Source: Euwallacea fornicatus (Eukaryota; Arthropoda; Insecta; Coleoptera; Curculionidae). From it: DNA of 64,000 bases. Under the pieces are notes generated by a model. It saw nothing but the letters and a program-made list of their open reading frames with translations. It made no database searches and was not told the DNA's origin. The DNA is taken from positions 372,001 through 436,000 of the forward strand of contig NW_027096033.1 of assembly GCF_040115645.1 (NCBI RefSeq), given 5' to 3'. Below, piece after piece: positions 1 through 12,092 of the stretch. The translations under genes and the position numbers were made by a program. The stretch's first letter is position 1, and each line of letters starts with the position of its first letter.

Positions 1-176
1 GCATCTTGTTGAATTTCCAAGAAAAATAGTAGTTTATGTGCTCAAACACACAACTTTTGTGACTTTTCAAACTTTGAAGCTCGATAGCTTCGGCAAATGA
101 AGACCAAATTTGTTAAACAAAGTGTCAAATTAATCAGCTCGACAAGGTTATGAAGATGTCACAACACATCATGATT
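1..176 (+). repeat. Reference monomer, type A (GATAGCTTCGG / GAAGACC)
   Basis: This is the first complete unit and a typical type A monomer. Its diagnostic bases are GATAGCTTCGGCAAATGAAG at 83-102 and TTTGTTAAACAAA at 109-121. Two dyads are visible: GAAGCT-CGAT-AGCTTC at 76-91 (6-bp arms, 4-base loop) and the odd palindrome TTTGTT-A-AACAAA at 109-121. Type A predominates in the first 10 kb, recurs as short patches at about 22.35-22.70 kb and 24.1-24.4 kb, and returns at 63.4 kb. Its right end varies: CGACAAGGTTATGAAG here, ACGAGATTATAAAG elsewhere, or ACGAGATCTTTAAAATG before a monomer that starts with ATTCATG. Phase was set from this unit; the biological start of a monomer is arbitrary. Confidence 0.95.
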
Positions 177-1584
177 ACATCTTGTTGAACTTCCAAGAAA
201 AATAGTACTTTATGTGCTCAAACACACATCTTTTGTGACTTTTCAAACTTTGAAGCTCGATAGCTTCGGCAAATGAAGACCAAATTTGTTAAACAAAGTG
301 TCAAATTAATCAGCTCGACAAGGTTATGAAGATGTCACAACACATCATGATTACATCTTGTTGAACTTCCAAGAAAAATAGTACTTTATGTGCTGAAACA
401 CACAACTTTTGTGACTTTTCAAACTTTGAAGCTCGATAGCTTCGGCAAATGAAGACCAAATTTGTTAAACAAAGTGTCAAATTAATCACCTCAACGAGAT
501 TATAAAGATGTCACAACACATCATAATTACATCTTGTTGAACTTCCAAGAAAAATAGTACTTTATGTGCTGAAACACACAACTTTTGTGACTTTTCAAAC
601 TTTGAAGCTCGATAGCTTCGGCAAATGAAGACCAAATTTGTTAAACAAAGTGTCAAATTAATCACCTCAACGAGATTATAAAGATGTCACAACACATCAT
701 GATTACATCTTGTTGAACTTCCAGGAAAAATAGTACTTTATGTGCTCAAACACACAACTTTTGTGACTTTTCCAATTTTGAAGCTCGATAACTTCGGCAA
801 ATGTGGACCAAATTTCTTACACAAAGTGTCAAATTAATCAGCTCAACGAGATTTTGAAGATGTCACAACACATCATCATTGCATCTTGTTGAACTTCCAA
901 GAAAAATAGTACTTTATGTGCTGAAACACACAACTTTTGTGACTTTTCAAACTTTGAAGCTCGATAGCTTCGGCAAATGAAGACCAAATTTGTTAAACAA
1001 AGTGTCAAATTAATCACCTCAACGAGATTATAAAGATGTCACAACACATCATGATTACATCTTGTTGAACTTCCAGGAAAAATAGTACTTTATGTGCTCA
1101 AACACACAACTTTTGAGACTTTTCAAACTTTGAAGCTCGATAACTTCGGCAAATGTGGACCAAATTTGTTAAACAAAGTGTCAAATTAATCAGCTCGACG
1201 AGATCTTTAAAATGACGCAACACATCATCATTGCACCTTGTTGAACTTCCAAGAAAAATAGTACATTATGTGCTCAAACACACAAATTTTGTGACTTTTC
1301 AAACTTTGAAGCTCGATAGCTTCGGCAAATGAAGACCAAATTTGTTAAACAAAGTGTCAAATTAATCATCTCGACGAGATCTTTAAAATGACACAACACA
1401 CCATGACTACATCTTGTTGAACTTCCAAGAAAAATAGTACTTTATATGCTCAAACACACAACTTTTGTGACTTTTCAAACTTTGAAGCTCGATAGCTTCG
1501 GCAAATGAAGACCAAATTTGTTAAACAAAGTGTCAAATTAATCAGCTCGACGAGATTTTGAATATGTCACAACACATCATGATT

Positions 1585-1760
1585 GCATCTTGTTGAATTT
1601 CCAAGAAAAATAGTACTTTATGTGCTCAAACACACAACTTTTGTGACTTTTCCAATTTTGAAGCTCGATAACTTTGGCAAATGTGGACCAAATTTGTTAA
1701 CCAAAGTGTCAAATTAATCAGCTCGACGAGATCTTTAAAATGACACAACAATTCATGATT
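1585..1760 (+). repeat. Representative type B monomer (TTTGG / TTGTTAACC)
   Basis: Type B carries TTCCAATTTTGAAGCTC in place of TTCAAACTTTGAAGCTC, then GATAACTTTGGCAAATGTGG and TTTGTTAACCAAAG, which contains a GTTAAC palindrome. It is commonly followed by ACGAGATCTTTAAAATGACAC and ACAATTCATG. Consecutive B monomers occur at about 1.6-2.6 kb. B units with CGATGAGATCTTTAAAATGGC mark a block that recurs through 12.4-62.5 kb. The AGCTTC arm of the type A dyad is lost here, leaving only GAAG facing CTTT. Confidence 0.93.
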
Positions 1761-1948
1761 GCATCTTGTTGAATTTCCAAGAAAAATAGTACTTTATGTG
1801 CTCAAACACACAACTTTTGTGACTTTTCCAATTTTTAAGCTCGATAACTTTGGCAAATGTGGACCAAATTTGTTAACCAAAGTGTCAAATTAATCAGCTC
1901 GACGAGATCTTTAAAATGACACAACAATTCATGATTGCATCTTGTTGA

Positions 1949-4900
1949 ATTTCCAAGAAAAATAGTACTTTATGTGCTCAAACACATAACTTTTGTGACT
2001 TTTCCAATTTTGAAGCTCGATAACTTTGGCAAATGTGGACCAAATTTGTTAAACAAAGTGTCAAATTAATCAGCTCGACGAGATCTTTAAAATGACGCAA
2101 CACATCATCATTGCACCTTGTTGAACTTCCAAGAAAAATAGTACATTATGTGCTCAAACACACAAATTTTGTGACTTTTCCAATTTTGAAGCTCGATAAC
2201 TTTGGCAAATGTGGACCAAATTTGTTAACCAAAGTGTCAAATTAATCAGCTCGACGAGATCTTTAAAATGACACAACAATTCATGATTGCATCTTGTTGA
2301 ATTTCCAAGAAAAATAGTACTTTATGTGCTCAAACACACAACTTTTGTGACTTTTCCAATTTTGAAGCTCGATAACTTTGGCAAATGTGGACCAAATTTG
2401 TTAACCAAAGTGTCAAATTAATCAGCTCGACGAGATCTTTAAAATGACACAACAATTCATGATTGCATCTTGTTGAATTTCCAAGAAAAATAGTACTTTA
2501 TGTGCTCAAACACACAACTTTTGTGACTTTTCCAATTTTGAAGCTCGATAACTTTGGCAAATGTGGACCAAATTTGTTTAACAAAGTGTCAAATTAATCA
2601 GCTCGACGAGACCTTTAAAATGACCCAACACACCATGATTAAATCTTGTTGAACTTCCAAGAAAAATAGTACATTATGTGCTCAAACACACAAATTTTGT
2701 GACTTTTCAAACTTTGAAGCTCGATAGCTTCGGCAAATGAAGACCAAATTTGTTAAACAAAGTGTCAAATTAATCAGCTCGACGAGATCTTTAAAATGAC
2801 ACAACAATTCATGATTGCATCTTGTTGAATTTCCAAGAAAAATAGTAGTTTATGTGCTCAAACACACAACTTTTGTGACTTTTCAAACTTTGAAGCTCGA
2901 TAGCTTCGGCAAATGAAGACCAAATTTGTTAAACAAAGTGTCAAATTAATCAGCTCGACAAGGTTATGAAGATGTCACAACACATCATGATTACATCTTG
3001 TTGAACTTCCAAGAAAAATAGTACTTTATGTGCTGAAACACACAACTTTTGTGACTTTTCAAACTTTGAAGCTCGATAGCTTCGGCAAATGAAGACCAAA
3101 TTTGTTAAACAAAGTGTCAAATTAATCAGCTCGACGAGATCTTTAAAATGACACAACAATTCATGATTGCATCTTGTTGAATTTCCAAGAAAAATAGTAG
3201 TTTATGTGCTCAAACACACAACTTTTGTGACTTTTCAAACTTTGAAGCTCGATAACTTTGGCAAATGTGGACCAAATTTGTTAAACAAAGTGTCAAATTA
3301 ATCAGCTCGACGAGATCTTTAAAATGACGCAACACATCATCATTGCACCTTGTTGAACTTCCAAGAAAAATAGTACATTATGTGCTCAAACACACAAATT
3401 TTGTGACTTTTCAAACTTTGAAGCTCGATAGCTTCGGCAAATGAAGACCAAATTTGTTAAACAAAGTGTCAAATTAATCAGCTCGACGAGATCTTTAAAA
3501 TGACACAACAATTCATGATTGCATCTTGTTGAATTTCCAAGAAAAATAGTAGTTTATGTGCTCAAACACACAACTTTTGTGACTTTTCAAACTTTGAAGC
3601 TCGATAGCTTCGGCAAATGAAGACCAAATTTGTTAAACAAAGTGTCAAATTAATCAGCTCGACAAGGTTATGAAGATGTCACAACACATCATGATTACAT
3701 CTTGTTGAACTTCCAAGAAAAATAGTACTTTATGTGCTGAAGCACACAACTTTTGCGACTTTTCAAACTTTGAAGCTCGATAGCTTCGGCAAATGAAGAC
3801 CAAATTTGTTAAACAAAGTGTCAAATTAATCACCTCAACGAGATTATAAAGATGTCACAACACATCATGATTACATCTTGTTGAACTTTCTGGAAAAATA
3901 GTACTTTATGTGCTCAAACACACAACTTTTGAGACTTTTCAAACTTTGAAGCTCGATAACTTCGGCAAATGTGGACCAAATTTGTTAAACAAAGTGTCAA
4001 AGTAATCACCTCAACGAGATTTTGAAGATGTCACAACACATCATGATTACATCTTGTTGAACTTCCAAGAAAAATAGTACTTTATGTGCTCAATCACACA
4101 ACTTATGTGACTTTTCCAATTTTGAAGCTCGATAACTTTGGCAAATGTGGACCAAATTTGTTAACCAAAGTGTCAAATTAATCAGTTCGACGAGATCTTT
4201 AAAATGACACAACAATTCATGATTGCATCTTGTTGAATTTCCAAGAAAAATAGTACTTTATGTGCTCAAACACACATATTTTATGACTTTTCAAACTTTG
4301 AAGCTCGATAACATTGGCAAATGTGGACCAAATTTCTTAAACAAAGTGTCAAAGTAATCACCTCAATGAGATTTTAAAGATGTCACAACACATCATGATT
4401 ACATCTTGTTGAACTTCCAAGAAAAATAGTACTTTATGTGCTCAAACACACAACTTTTGTGACTTTTCAAACTTTGAAGCTCGATAACTTCGGCAAATGG
4501 GGACCAAATTTGTTAAACAAAGTGTCAAAGTAATCACCTCAACGAGATTTTGAAGATGTCACAACACATCATGATTACATCTTGTTGAACTTCCAAGAAA
4601 AATAGTAGTTTATGTGCTCAAACACACAACTTTTGTGACTTTTCAAACTTTGAAGCTCGATAGCTTCGGCAAATGAAGACCAAATTTGTTAAACAAAGTG
4701 TCAAATTAATCAGCTCGACAAGGTTATGAAGATGTCACAACAATTCATGATTGCATCTCGTTGAATTTCCAAGAAAAATAGTACTTTATGTGCTCAAACA
4801 CACAACTTTTGTGACTTTTCCAATTTTGAAGCTCGATAACTTTGGCAAATGTGGACCAAATTTGTTAAACAAAGTGTAAAATTAATCAGCTCGACAAGGT

Positions 4901-5292
4901 TATGAAGATGTCACAACACATCATGATTACATCTTGTTGAACTTCCAAGAAAAATAGTACTTTATGTGCTGAAACACACAACTTTTGTGACTTTTCAAAC
5001 TTTGAAGCTCGATAGCTTCGGCAAATGAAGACCAAATTTGTTAAACAAAGTGTCAAATTAATCACCTCAACGAGATTATAAAGATGTCACAACACATCAT
5101 GATTACATCTTGTTGAACTTCCAGGAAAAATAGTACTTTATGTGCTCAATCACACAACTTATGTGACTTTTCCAATTTTGAAGCTCGATAACTTTGGCAA
5201 ATGTGGACCAAATTTGTTAACCAAAGTGTCAAATTAATCAGTTCGACGAGATCTTTAAAATGACACAACAATTCATGATTGCATCTTGTTGA
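1949..5292 (+). repeat. 19-monomer HOR (3,344 bp), copy 1
   Basis: This block repeats 3,344 bp downstream, which is 19 x 176. Shared rare markers are GTTTAACAAAG (2,576 and 5,920), TTTTGCGAC (3,751 and 7,095), CATATTTTATGAC (about 4,273 and 7,617), GCATCTCGTT (4,753 and 8,097), and GTGTAAAATTAATC (about 4,873 and 8,217). At least two one-monomer patches differ between copies, at about 2.88-3.05 kb and 4.59-4.74 kb. They suggest later conversion or exchange. Private substitutions include CTGAAGCAC near 3,739 and ACTTTCTGG near 3,886. Confidence 0.88.
4225..4400 (+). repeat. Representative type D monomer (ACATTGG)
   Basis: Type D is recognised by GATAACATTGGCAAATGTGG followed by TTTCTTAAACAAAG and CAAAGTAATCACCTCA. 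In the left half it usually ends with ATGAGATTTTAAAGATG. From 12.5 kb onward many D units read CTCAATAACATTGG, in which the CpG of CTCGAT is lost, and end with CATCGAGATTTTGAAG. D units act as markers for several duplicated blocks, such as 4.2, 7.6, 11.5, 13.6 and 30.5 kb. Confidence 0.92.
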
Positions 5293-8200
5293 ATTTCCAA
5301 GAAAAATAGTAGTTTATGTGCTCAAACACACAACTTTTGTGACTTTTCCAATTTTGAAGCTCGATAACTTTGGCAAATGTGGACCAAATTTGTTAAACAA
5401 AGTGTCAAATTAATCAGCTCGACGAGATCTTTAAAATGACGCAACACATCATCATTGCACCTTGTTGAACTTCCAAGAAAAATAGTACATTATGTGCTCA
5501 AACACACAAATTTTGTGACTTTTCCAATTTTGAAGCTCGATAACTTTGGCAAATGTGGACCAAATTTGTTAACCAAAGTGTCAAATTAATCAGCTCGACG
5601 AGATCTTTAAAATGACACAACAATTCATGATTGCATCTTGTTGAATTTCCAAGAAAAATAGTACTTTATGTGCTCAAACACACAACTTTTGTGACTTTTC
5701 CAATTTTGAAGCTCGATAACTTTGGCAAATGTGGACCAAATTTGTTAACCAAAGTGTCAAATTAATCAGCTCGACGAGATCTTTAAAATGACACAACAAT
5801 TCATGATTGCATCTTGTTGAATTTCCAAGAAAAATAGTACTTTATGTGCTCAAACACACAACTTTTGTGACTTTTCCAATTTTGAAGCTCGATAACTTTG
5901 GCAAATGTGGACCAAATTTGTTTAACAAAGTGTCAAATTAATCAGCTCGACGAGACCTTTAAAATGACCCAACACACCATGATTAAATCTTGTTGAACTT
6001 CCAAGAAAAATAGTACATTATGTGCTCAAACACACAAATTTTGTGACTTTTCAAACTTTGAAGCTCGATAGCTTCGGCAAATGAAGACCAAATTTGTTAA
6101 ACAAAGTGTCAAATTAATCAGCTCGACGAGATCTTTAAAATGACACAACAATTCATGATTGCATCTTGTTGAATTTCCAAGAAAAATAGTAGTTTATGTG
6201 CTCAAACACACAACTTTTGTGACTTTTCCAATTTTGAAGCTCGATAACTTTGGCAAATGTGGACCAAATTTGTTAAACAAAGTGTCAAATTAATCAGCTC
6301 GACGAGATCTTTAAAATGACGCAACACATCATCATTGCACCTTGTTGAACTTCCAAGAAAAATAGTACATTATGTGCTCAAACACACAAATTTTGTGACT
6401 TTTCAAACTTTGAAGCTCGATAGCTTCGGCAAATGAAGACCAAATTTGTTAAACAAAGTGTCAAATTAATCAGCTCGACGAGATCTTTAAAATGACACAA
6501 CAATTCATGATTGCATCTTGTTGAATTTCCAAGAAAAATAGTAGTTTATGTGCTCAAACACACAACTTTTGTGACTTTTCAAACTTTGAAGCTCGATAAC
6601 TTTGGCAAATGTGGACCAAATTTGTTAAACAAAGTGTCAAATTAATCAGCTCGACGAGATCTTTAAAATGACGCAACACATCATCATTGCACCTTGTTGA
6701 ACTTCCAAGAAAAATAGTACATTATGTGCTCAAACACACAAATTTTGTGACTTTTCAAACTTTGAAGCTCGATAGCTTCGGCAAATGAAGACCAAATTTG
6801 TTAAACAAAGTGTCAAATTAATCAGCTCGACGAGATCTTTAAAATGACACAACAATTCATGATTGCATCTTGTTGAATTTCCAAGAAAAATAGTAGTTTA
6901 TGTGCTCAAACACACAACTTTTGTGACTTTTCAAACTTTGAAGCTCGATAGCTTCGGCAAATGAAGACCAAATTTGTTAAACAAAGTGTCAAATTAATCA
7001 GCTCGACAAGGTTATGAAGATGTCACAACACATCATGATTACATCTTGTTGAACTTCCAAGAAAAATAGTACTTTATGTGCTGAAACACACAACTTTTGC
7101 GACTTTTCAAACTTTGAAGCTCGATAGCTTCGGCAAATGAAGACCAAATTTGTTAAACAAAGTGTCAAATTAATCACCTCAACGAGATTATAAAGATGTC
7201 ACAACACATCATGATTACATCTTGTTGAACTTCCAGGAAAAATAGTACTTTATGTGCTCAAACACACAACTTTTGAGACTTTTCAAACTTTGAAGCTCGA
7301 TAACTTCGGCAAATGTGGACCAAATTTGTTAAACAAAGTGTCAAAGTAATCACCTCAACGAGATTTTGAAGATGTCACAACACATCATGATTACATCTTG
7401 TTGAACTTCCAAGAAAAATAGTACTTTATGTGCTCAATCACACAACTTATGTGACTTTTCCAATTTTGAAGCTCGATAACTTTGGCAAATGTGGACCAAA
7501 TTTGTTAACCAAAGTGTCAAATTAATCAGTTCGACGAGATCTTTAAAATGACACAACAATTCATGATTGCATCTTGTTGAATTTCCAAGAAAAATAGTAC
7601 TTTATGTGCTCAAACACACATATTTTATGACTTTTCAAACTTTGAAGCTCGATAACATTGGCAAATGTGGACCAAATTTCTTAAACAAAGTGTCAAAGTA
7701 ATCACCTCAATGAGATTTTAAAGATGTCACAACACATCATGATTACATCTTGTTGAACTTCCAAGAAAAATAGTACTTTATGTGCTCAAACACACAACTT
7801 TTGTGACTTTTCAAACTTTGAAGCTCGATAACTTCGGCAAATGGGGACCAAATTTGTTAAACAAAGTGTCAAAGTAATCACCTCAACGAGATTTTGAAGA
7901 TGTCACAACACATCATGATTACATCTTGTTGAACTTCCAAGAAAAATACTACTTTATGTGCTCAATCACACAACTTATGTGACTTTTCCAATTTTGAAGC
8001 TCGATAACTTTGGCAAATGTGGACCAAATTTGTTAACCAAAGTGTCAAATTAATCAGTTCGACGAGATCTTTAAAATGACACAACAATTCATGATTGCAT
8101 CTCGTTGAATTTCCAAGAAAAATAGTACTTTATGTGCTCAAACACACAACTTTTGTGACTTTTCCAATTTTGAAGCTCGATAACTTTGGCAAATGTGGAC

Positions 8201-8636
8201 CAAATTTGTTAAACAAAGTGTAAAATTAATCAGCTCGACAAGGTTATGAAGATGTCACAACACATCATGATTACATCTTGTTGAACTTCCAAGAAAAATA
8301 GTACTTTATGTGCTGAAACACACAACTTTTGTGACTTTTCAAACTTTGAAGCTCGATAGCTTCGGCAAATGAAGACCAAATTTGTTAAACAAAGTGTCAA
8401 ATTAATCACCTCAACGAGATTATAAAGATGTCACAACACATCATGATTACATCTTGTTGAACTTCCAGGAAAAATAGTACTTTATGTGCTCAATCACACA
8501 ACTTATGTGACTTTTCCAATTTTGAAGCTCGATAACTTTGGCAAATGTGGACCAAATTTGTTAACCAAAGTGTCAAATTAATCAGTTCGACGAGATCTTT
8601 AAAATGACACAACAATTCATGATTGCATCTTGTTGA
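5293..8636 (+). repeat. 19-monomer HOR (3,344 bp), copy 2
   Basis: This is the second tandem copy of the unit at 1,949-5,292. Rare variants appear in the same order at +3,344 bp. In the patch near 7.94-8.08 kb this copy has CAATCACACAACTTATGTG in a B-like monomer, where copy 1 has a type A monomer. Identity fades after about 8,655, where CATACATATT replaces CACACAAC. Part of this copy (about 6.74-8.22 kb) recurs at 10.61-12.09 kb. Confidence 0.88.
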
Positions 8637-10612
8637 ATTTCCAAGAAAAATAGTACTTTATGTGCTCAAACATACATATTTTGTGACTTTTCAAACTTTG
8701 AAGCTCGATAACATTGGCAAATGTGGACCAAATTTCTTAAACAAAGTGTCAAAGTAATCACCTCAACGAGATTTTAAAGATGTCACAACACATCATGATT
8801 ACATCTTGTTGAACTTCCAAGAAAAATAGTACTTTATGTGCTCAATCACACAACTTATGTGACTTTTCCAATTTTGAAGCTCGATAACTTTGGAAAATGT
8901 GGACCAAATTTGTTAACCAAAGTGTCAAATTAATCAGTTCGACGAGATCTTTAAAATGACACAACAATTCATGATTGCATCTTGTTGAACTTCCAAGAAA
9001 AATAGTACATTATGTGCTCAAACACACAAATTTTGTGACTTTTCAAACTTTGAAGCTCGATAGCTTCGGCAAATGAAGACCAAATTTGTTAAACAAAGTG
9101 TCAAATTAATCAGCTCGACGAGATTTTGAATATGTCACAACACATCATGATTGCATCTTTTTGAATTTCCAAGAAAAATAGTAGTTTATGTGCTCAAACA
9201 CACAACTTTTGTGACTTTTCAAACTTTGAAGCTCGATAGCTTCGGCAAATGAAGACCAAATTTGTTAAACAAAGTGTCAAATTAATCAGCTCGACAAGGT
9301 TATGAAGATGTCACAACACATCATGATTACATCTTGTTGAACTTCCAAGAAAAATAGTACTTTATGTGCTGAAACACACAACTTTTGTGACTTTTCAAAC
9401 TTTGAAGCTCGATAGCTTCGGCAAATGAAGACCAAATTTGTTAAACAAAGTGTCAAATTAATCAGCTCGACGAGATTTTGAATATGTCACAACACATCAT
9501 GATTACATCTTGTTGAACTTCCAAGAAAAATAGTACTTTATGTGCTCAAACACACATATTTTGTGACTTTTCAAACTTTGAAGCTCGATAGCTTCGGCAA
9601 ATGAAGACCAAATTTGTTAAACAAAGTGTCAAATTAATCAGCTCGACGAGATTTTGAATATGTCACAACACATCATGATTGCATCTTGTTGAATTTCCAA
9701 GAAAAATAGTAGTTTATGTGCTCAAACACACAACTTTTGTGACTTTTCAAACTTTGATGCTCGATAGCTTCGGCAAATGAAGACCAAATTTGTTAAACAA
9801 AGTGTCAAATTAATCAGCTCGACAAGGTTATGAAGATGTCACAACACATCATGATTACATCTTGTTGAACTTCCAAGAAAAATAGTACTTTATGTGCTGA
9901 AACACACAACTTTTGTGACTTTTCAAACTTTGAAGCTCGATAGCTTCGGCAAATGAAGACCAAATTTGTTAAACAAAGTGTCAAATTAATCACCTCAACG
10001 AGATTATAAAGATGTCACAACACATCATGATTACATCTTGTTGAACTTCCAAGAAAAATAGTACTTTATGTGCTGAAACACACAACTTTTGTGACTTTTC
10101 AAACTTTGAAGCTCGATAGCTTCGGCAAATGAAGACCAAATTTGTTAAACAAAGTGTCAAATTAATCACCTCAACGAGATTATAAAGATGTCACAACACA
10201 TCATGATTACATCTTGTTGAACTTCCAAGAAAAATAGTACTTTATGTGCTCAAACACACAACTTTTGTGACTTTTCAAACTTTGAAGCTCGATAACTTCG
10301 GGAATTGTGAACCAAATTTCTTAAACAAAGTGTCAAAGTAATCACCTCAACGACATTTTGAAGATGTCACAACACATCATGATTACATCTTGTTGAACTT
10401 CCAGGACAAATAGTACTTTATGTGCTCAAACACACATATTTTGTGACTTTTCAAACTTTGAAGCTCGATAACTTTGGCAAATGTGGACCAAATTTGTTAA
10501 CCAAAGTGTCAAATTAATCAGTTCGACGAGATCTTTAAAATGACACAACACATCATGATTACATCTTGTTGAACTTCCAAGAAAAATAGTACTTTATGTG
10601 CTCAAACACACA
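8637..10612 (+). repeat. A-rich block with a local 3-monomer duplication
   Basis: The block opens with a D and a B unit and is then mostly type A. A 528-bp (3-monomer) duplication relates about 9.12-9.46 kb to 9.65-9.98 kb, shown by GTAGTTTATG at 9,181 and 9,709 and the shared GATTTTGAATATGTC ends. The monomer starting at 10,209 is unusually divergent. No other sequence class is present. Confidence 0.8.
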
Positions 10613-12092
10613 ACTTTTGTGACTTTTCAAACTTTGAAGCTCGATAGCTTCGGCAAATGAAGACCAAATTTGTTAAACAAAGTGTCAAATTAATCAGCTC
10701 GACGAGATCTTTAAAATGACACAACAATTCATGATTGCATCTTGTTGAATTTCCAAGAAAAATAGTAGTTTATGTGCTCAAACACACAACTTTTGTGACT
10801 TTTCAAACTTTGAAGCTCGATAGCTTCGGCAAATGAAGACCAAATTTGTTAAACAAAGTGTCAAATTAATCAGCTCGACAAGGTTATGAAGATGTCACAA
10901 CACATCATGATTACATCTTGTTGAACTTCCAAGAAAAATAGTACTTTATGTGCTGAAACACACAACTTTTGCGACTTTTCAAACTTTGAAGCTCGATAGC
11001 TTCGGCAAATGAAGACCAAATTTGTTAAACAAAGTGTCAAATTAATCACCTCAACGAGATTATAAAGATGTCACAACACATCATGATTACATCTTGTTGA
11101 ACTTCCAGGAAAAATAGTACTTTATGTGCTCAAACACACAACTTTTGAGACTTTTCAAACTTTGAAGCTCGATAACTTCGGCAAATGTGGACCAAATTTG
11201 TTAAACAAAGTGTCAAAGTAATCACCTCAACGAGATTTTGAAGATGTCACAACACATCATGATTACATCTTGTTGAACTTCCAAGAAAAATAGTACTTTA
11301 TGTGCTCAAACACACAACTTTTGTGACTTTTCAAACTTTGAAGCTCGATAACTTTGGCAAATGTGGACCAAATTTGTTAACCAAAGTGTCAAATTAATCA
11401 GTTCGACGAGATCTTTAAAATGACACAACAATTCATGATTGCATCTTGTTGAATTTCCAAGAAAAATAGTACTTTATGTGCTCAAACACACATATTTTAT
11501 GACTTTTCAAACTTTGAAGCTCGATAACATTGGCAAATGTGGACCAAATTTCTTAAACAAAGTGTCAAAGTAATCACCTCAATGAGATTTTAAAGATGTC
11601 ACAACACATCATGATTACATCTTGTTGAACTTCCAAGAAAAATAGTACTTTATGTGCTCAAACACACAACTTTTGTGACTTTTCAAATTTTGAAGCTCGA
11701 TAACTTCGGCAAATGGGGACCAAATTTGTTAAACAAAGTGTCAAAGTAATCACCTCAACGAGATTTTGAAGATGTCACAACACATCATGATTACATCTTG
11801 TTGAACTTCCAAGAAAAATACTACTTTATGTGCTCAATCACACAACTTTTGTGACTTTTCCAATTTTGAAGCTCGATAACTTTGGCAAATGTGGACCAAA
11901 TTTGTTAACCAAAGTGTCAAATTAATCAGTTCGACGAGATCTTTAAAATGACACAACAATTCATGATTGCATCTCGTTGAATTTCCAAGAAAAATAGTAC
12001 TTTATGTGCTCAAACACACAACTTTTGTGACTTTTCCAATTTTGAAGCTCGATAACTTTGGCAAATGTGGACCAAATTTGTTAAACAAAGTG
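10613..12092 (+). repeat. Third partial copy of the 19-mer block
   Basis: This segment matches about 6,741-8,220 at a distance of 3,872 bp (22 monomers). It shares CTGAAACACACAACTTTTGCG (10,967 for TTTTGCG against 7,095), CCAGGAAAAATAG, TTTTGAGAC, CATATTTTATGAC, GCAAATGGGG and GCATCTCGTT in the same order. Differences include CTCAAACACACAACTTTTG replacing CTCAATCACACAACTTATG near 11.31 kb. The same segment is also the left part of a block copied to 29.69-31.84 kb. Confidence 0.85.

Larger units (their letters stand above)
1..1948 (+). repeat. Left-edge block of A and B monomers
   Basis: About 11 monomers precede the first clear higher-order repeat. Units from 1 to about 700 are type A with two alternating right ends (CGACAAGGTTATGAAG and AACGAGATTATAAAG). 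They are followed by scattered TGTGGACC units and, from 1,585, by consecutive type B units. Adjacent monomers here are closely similar, so local single-monomer duplication is likely. The array continues beyond the left edge, since base 1 is already in phase. Confidence 0.85.

Noticed and set aside
2950..3159. 69-codon frame on the minus strand.
   Set aside because: Chance open frame across type A monomers, wholly inside the repeat; the protein is a translation of the satellite.
4096..4270. RNA polymerase III-like boxes: TGGCAAATGTGG followed by GTTCGACGA in some type B monomers, which might suggest a tRNA or SINE origin.
   Set aside because: Box A has two mismatches and box B one. GTTCGA is a minor variant of the usual GCTCGA. 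No tRNA fold or SINE tail is seen.
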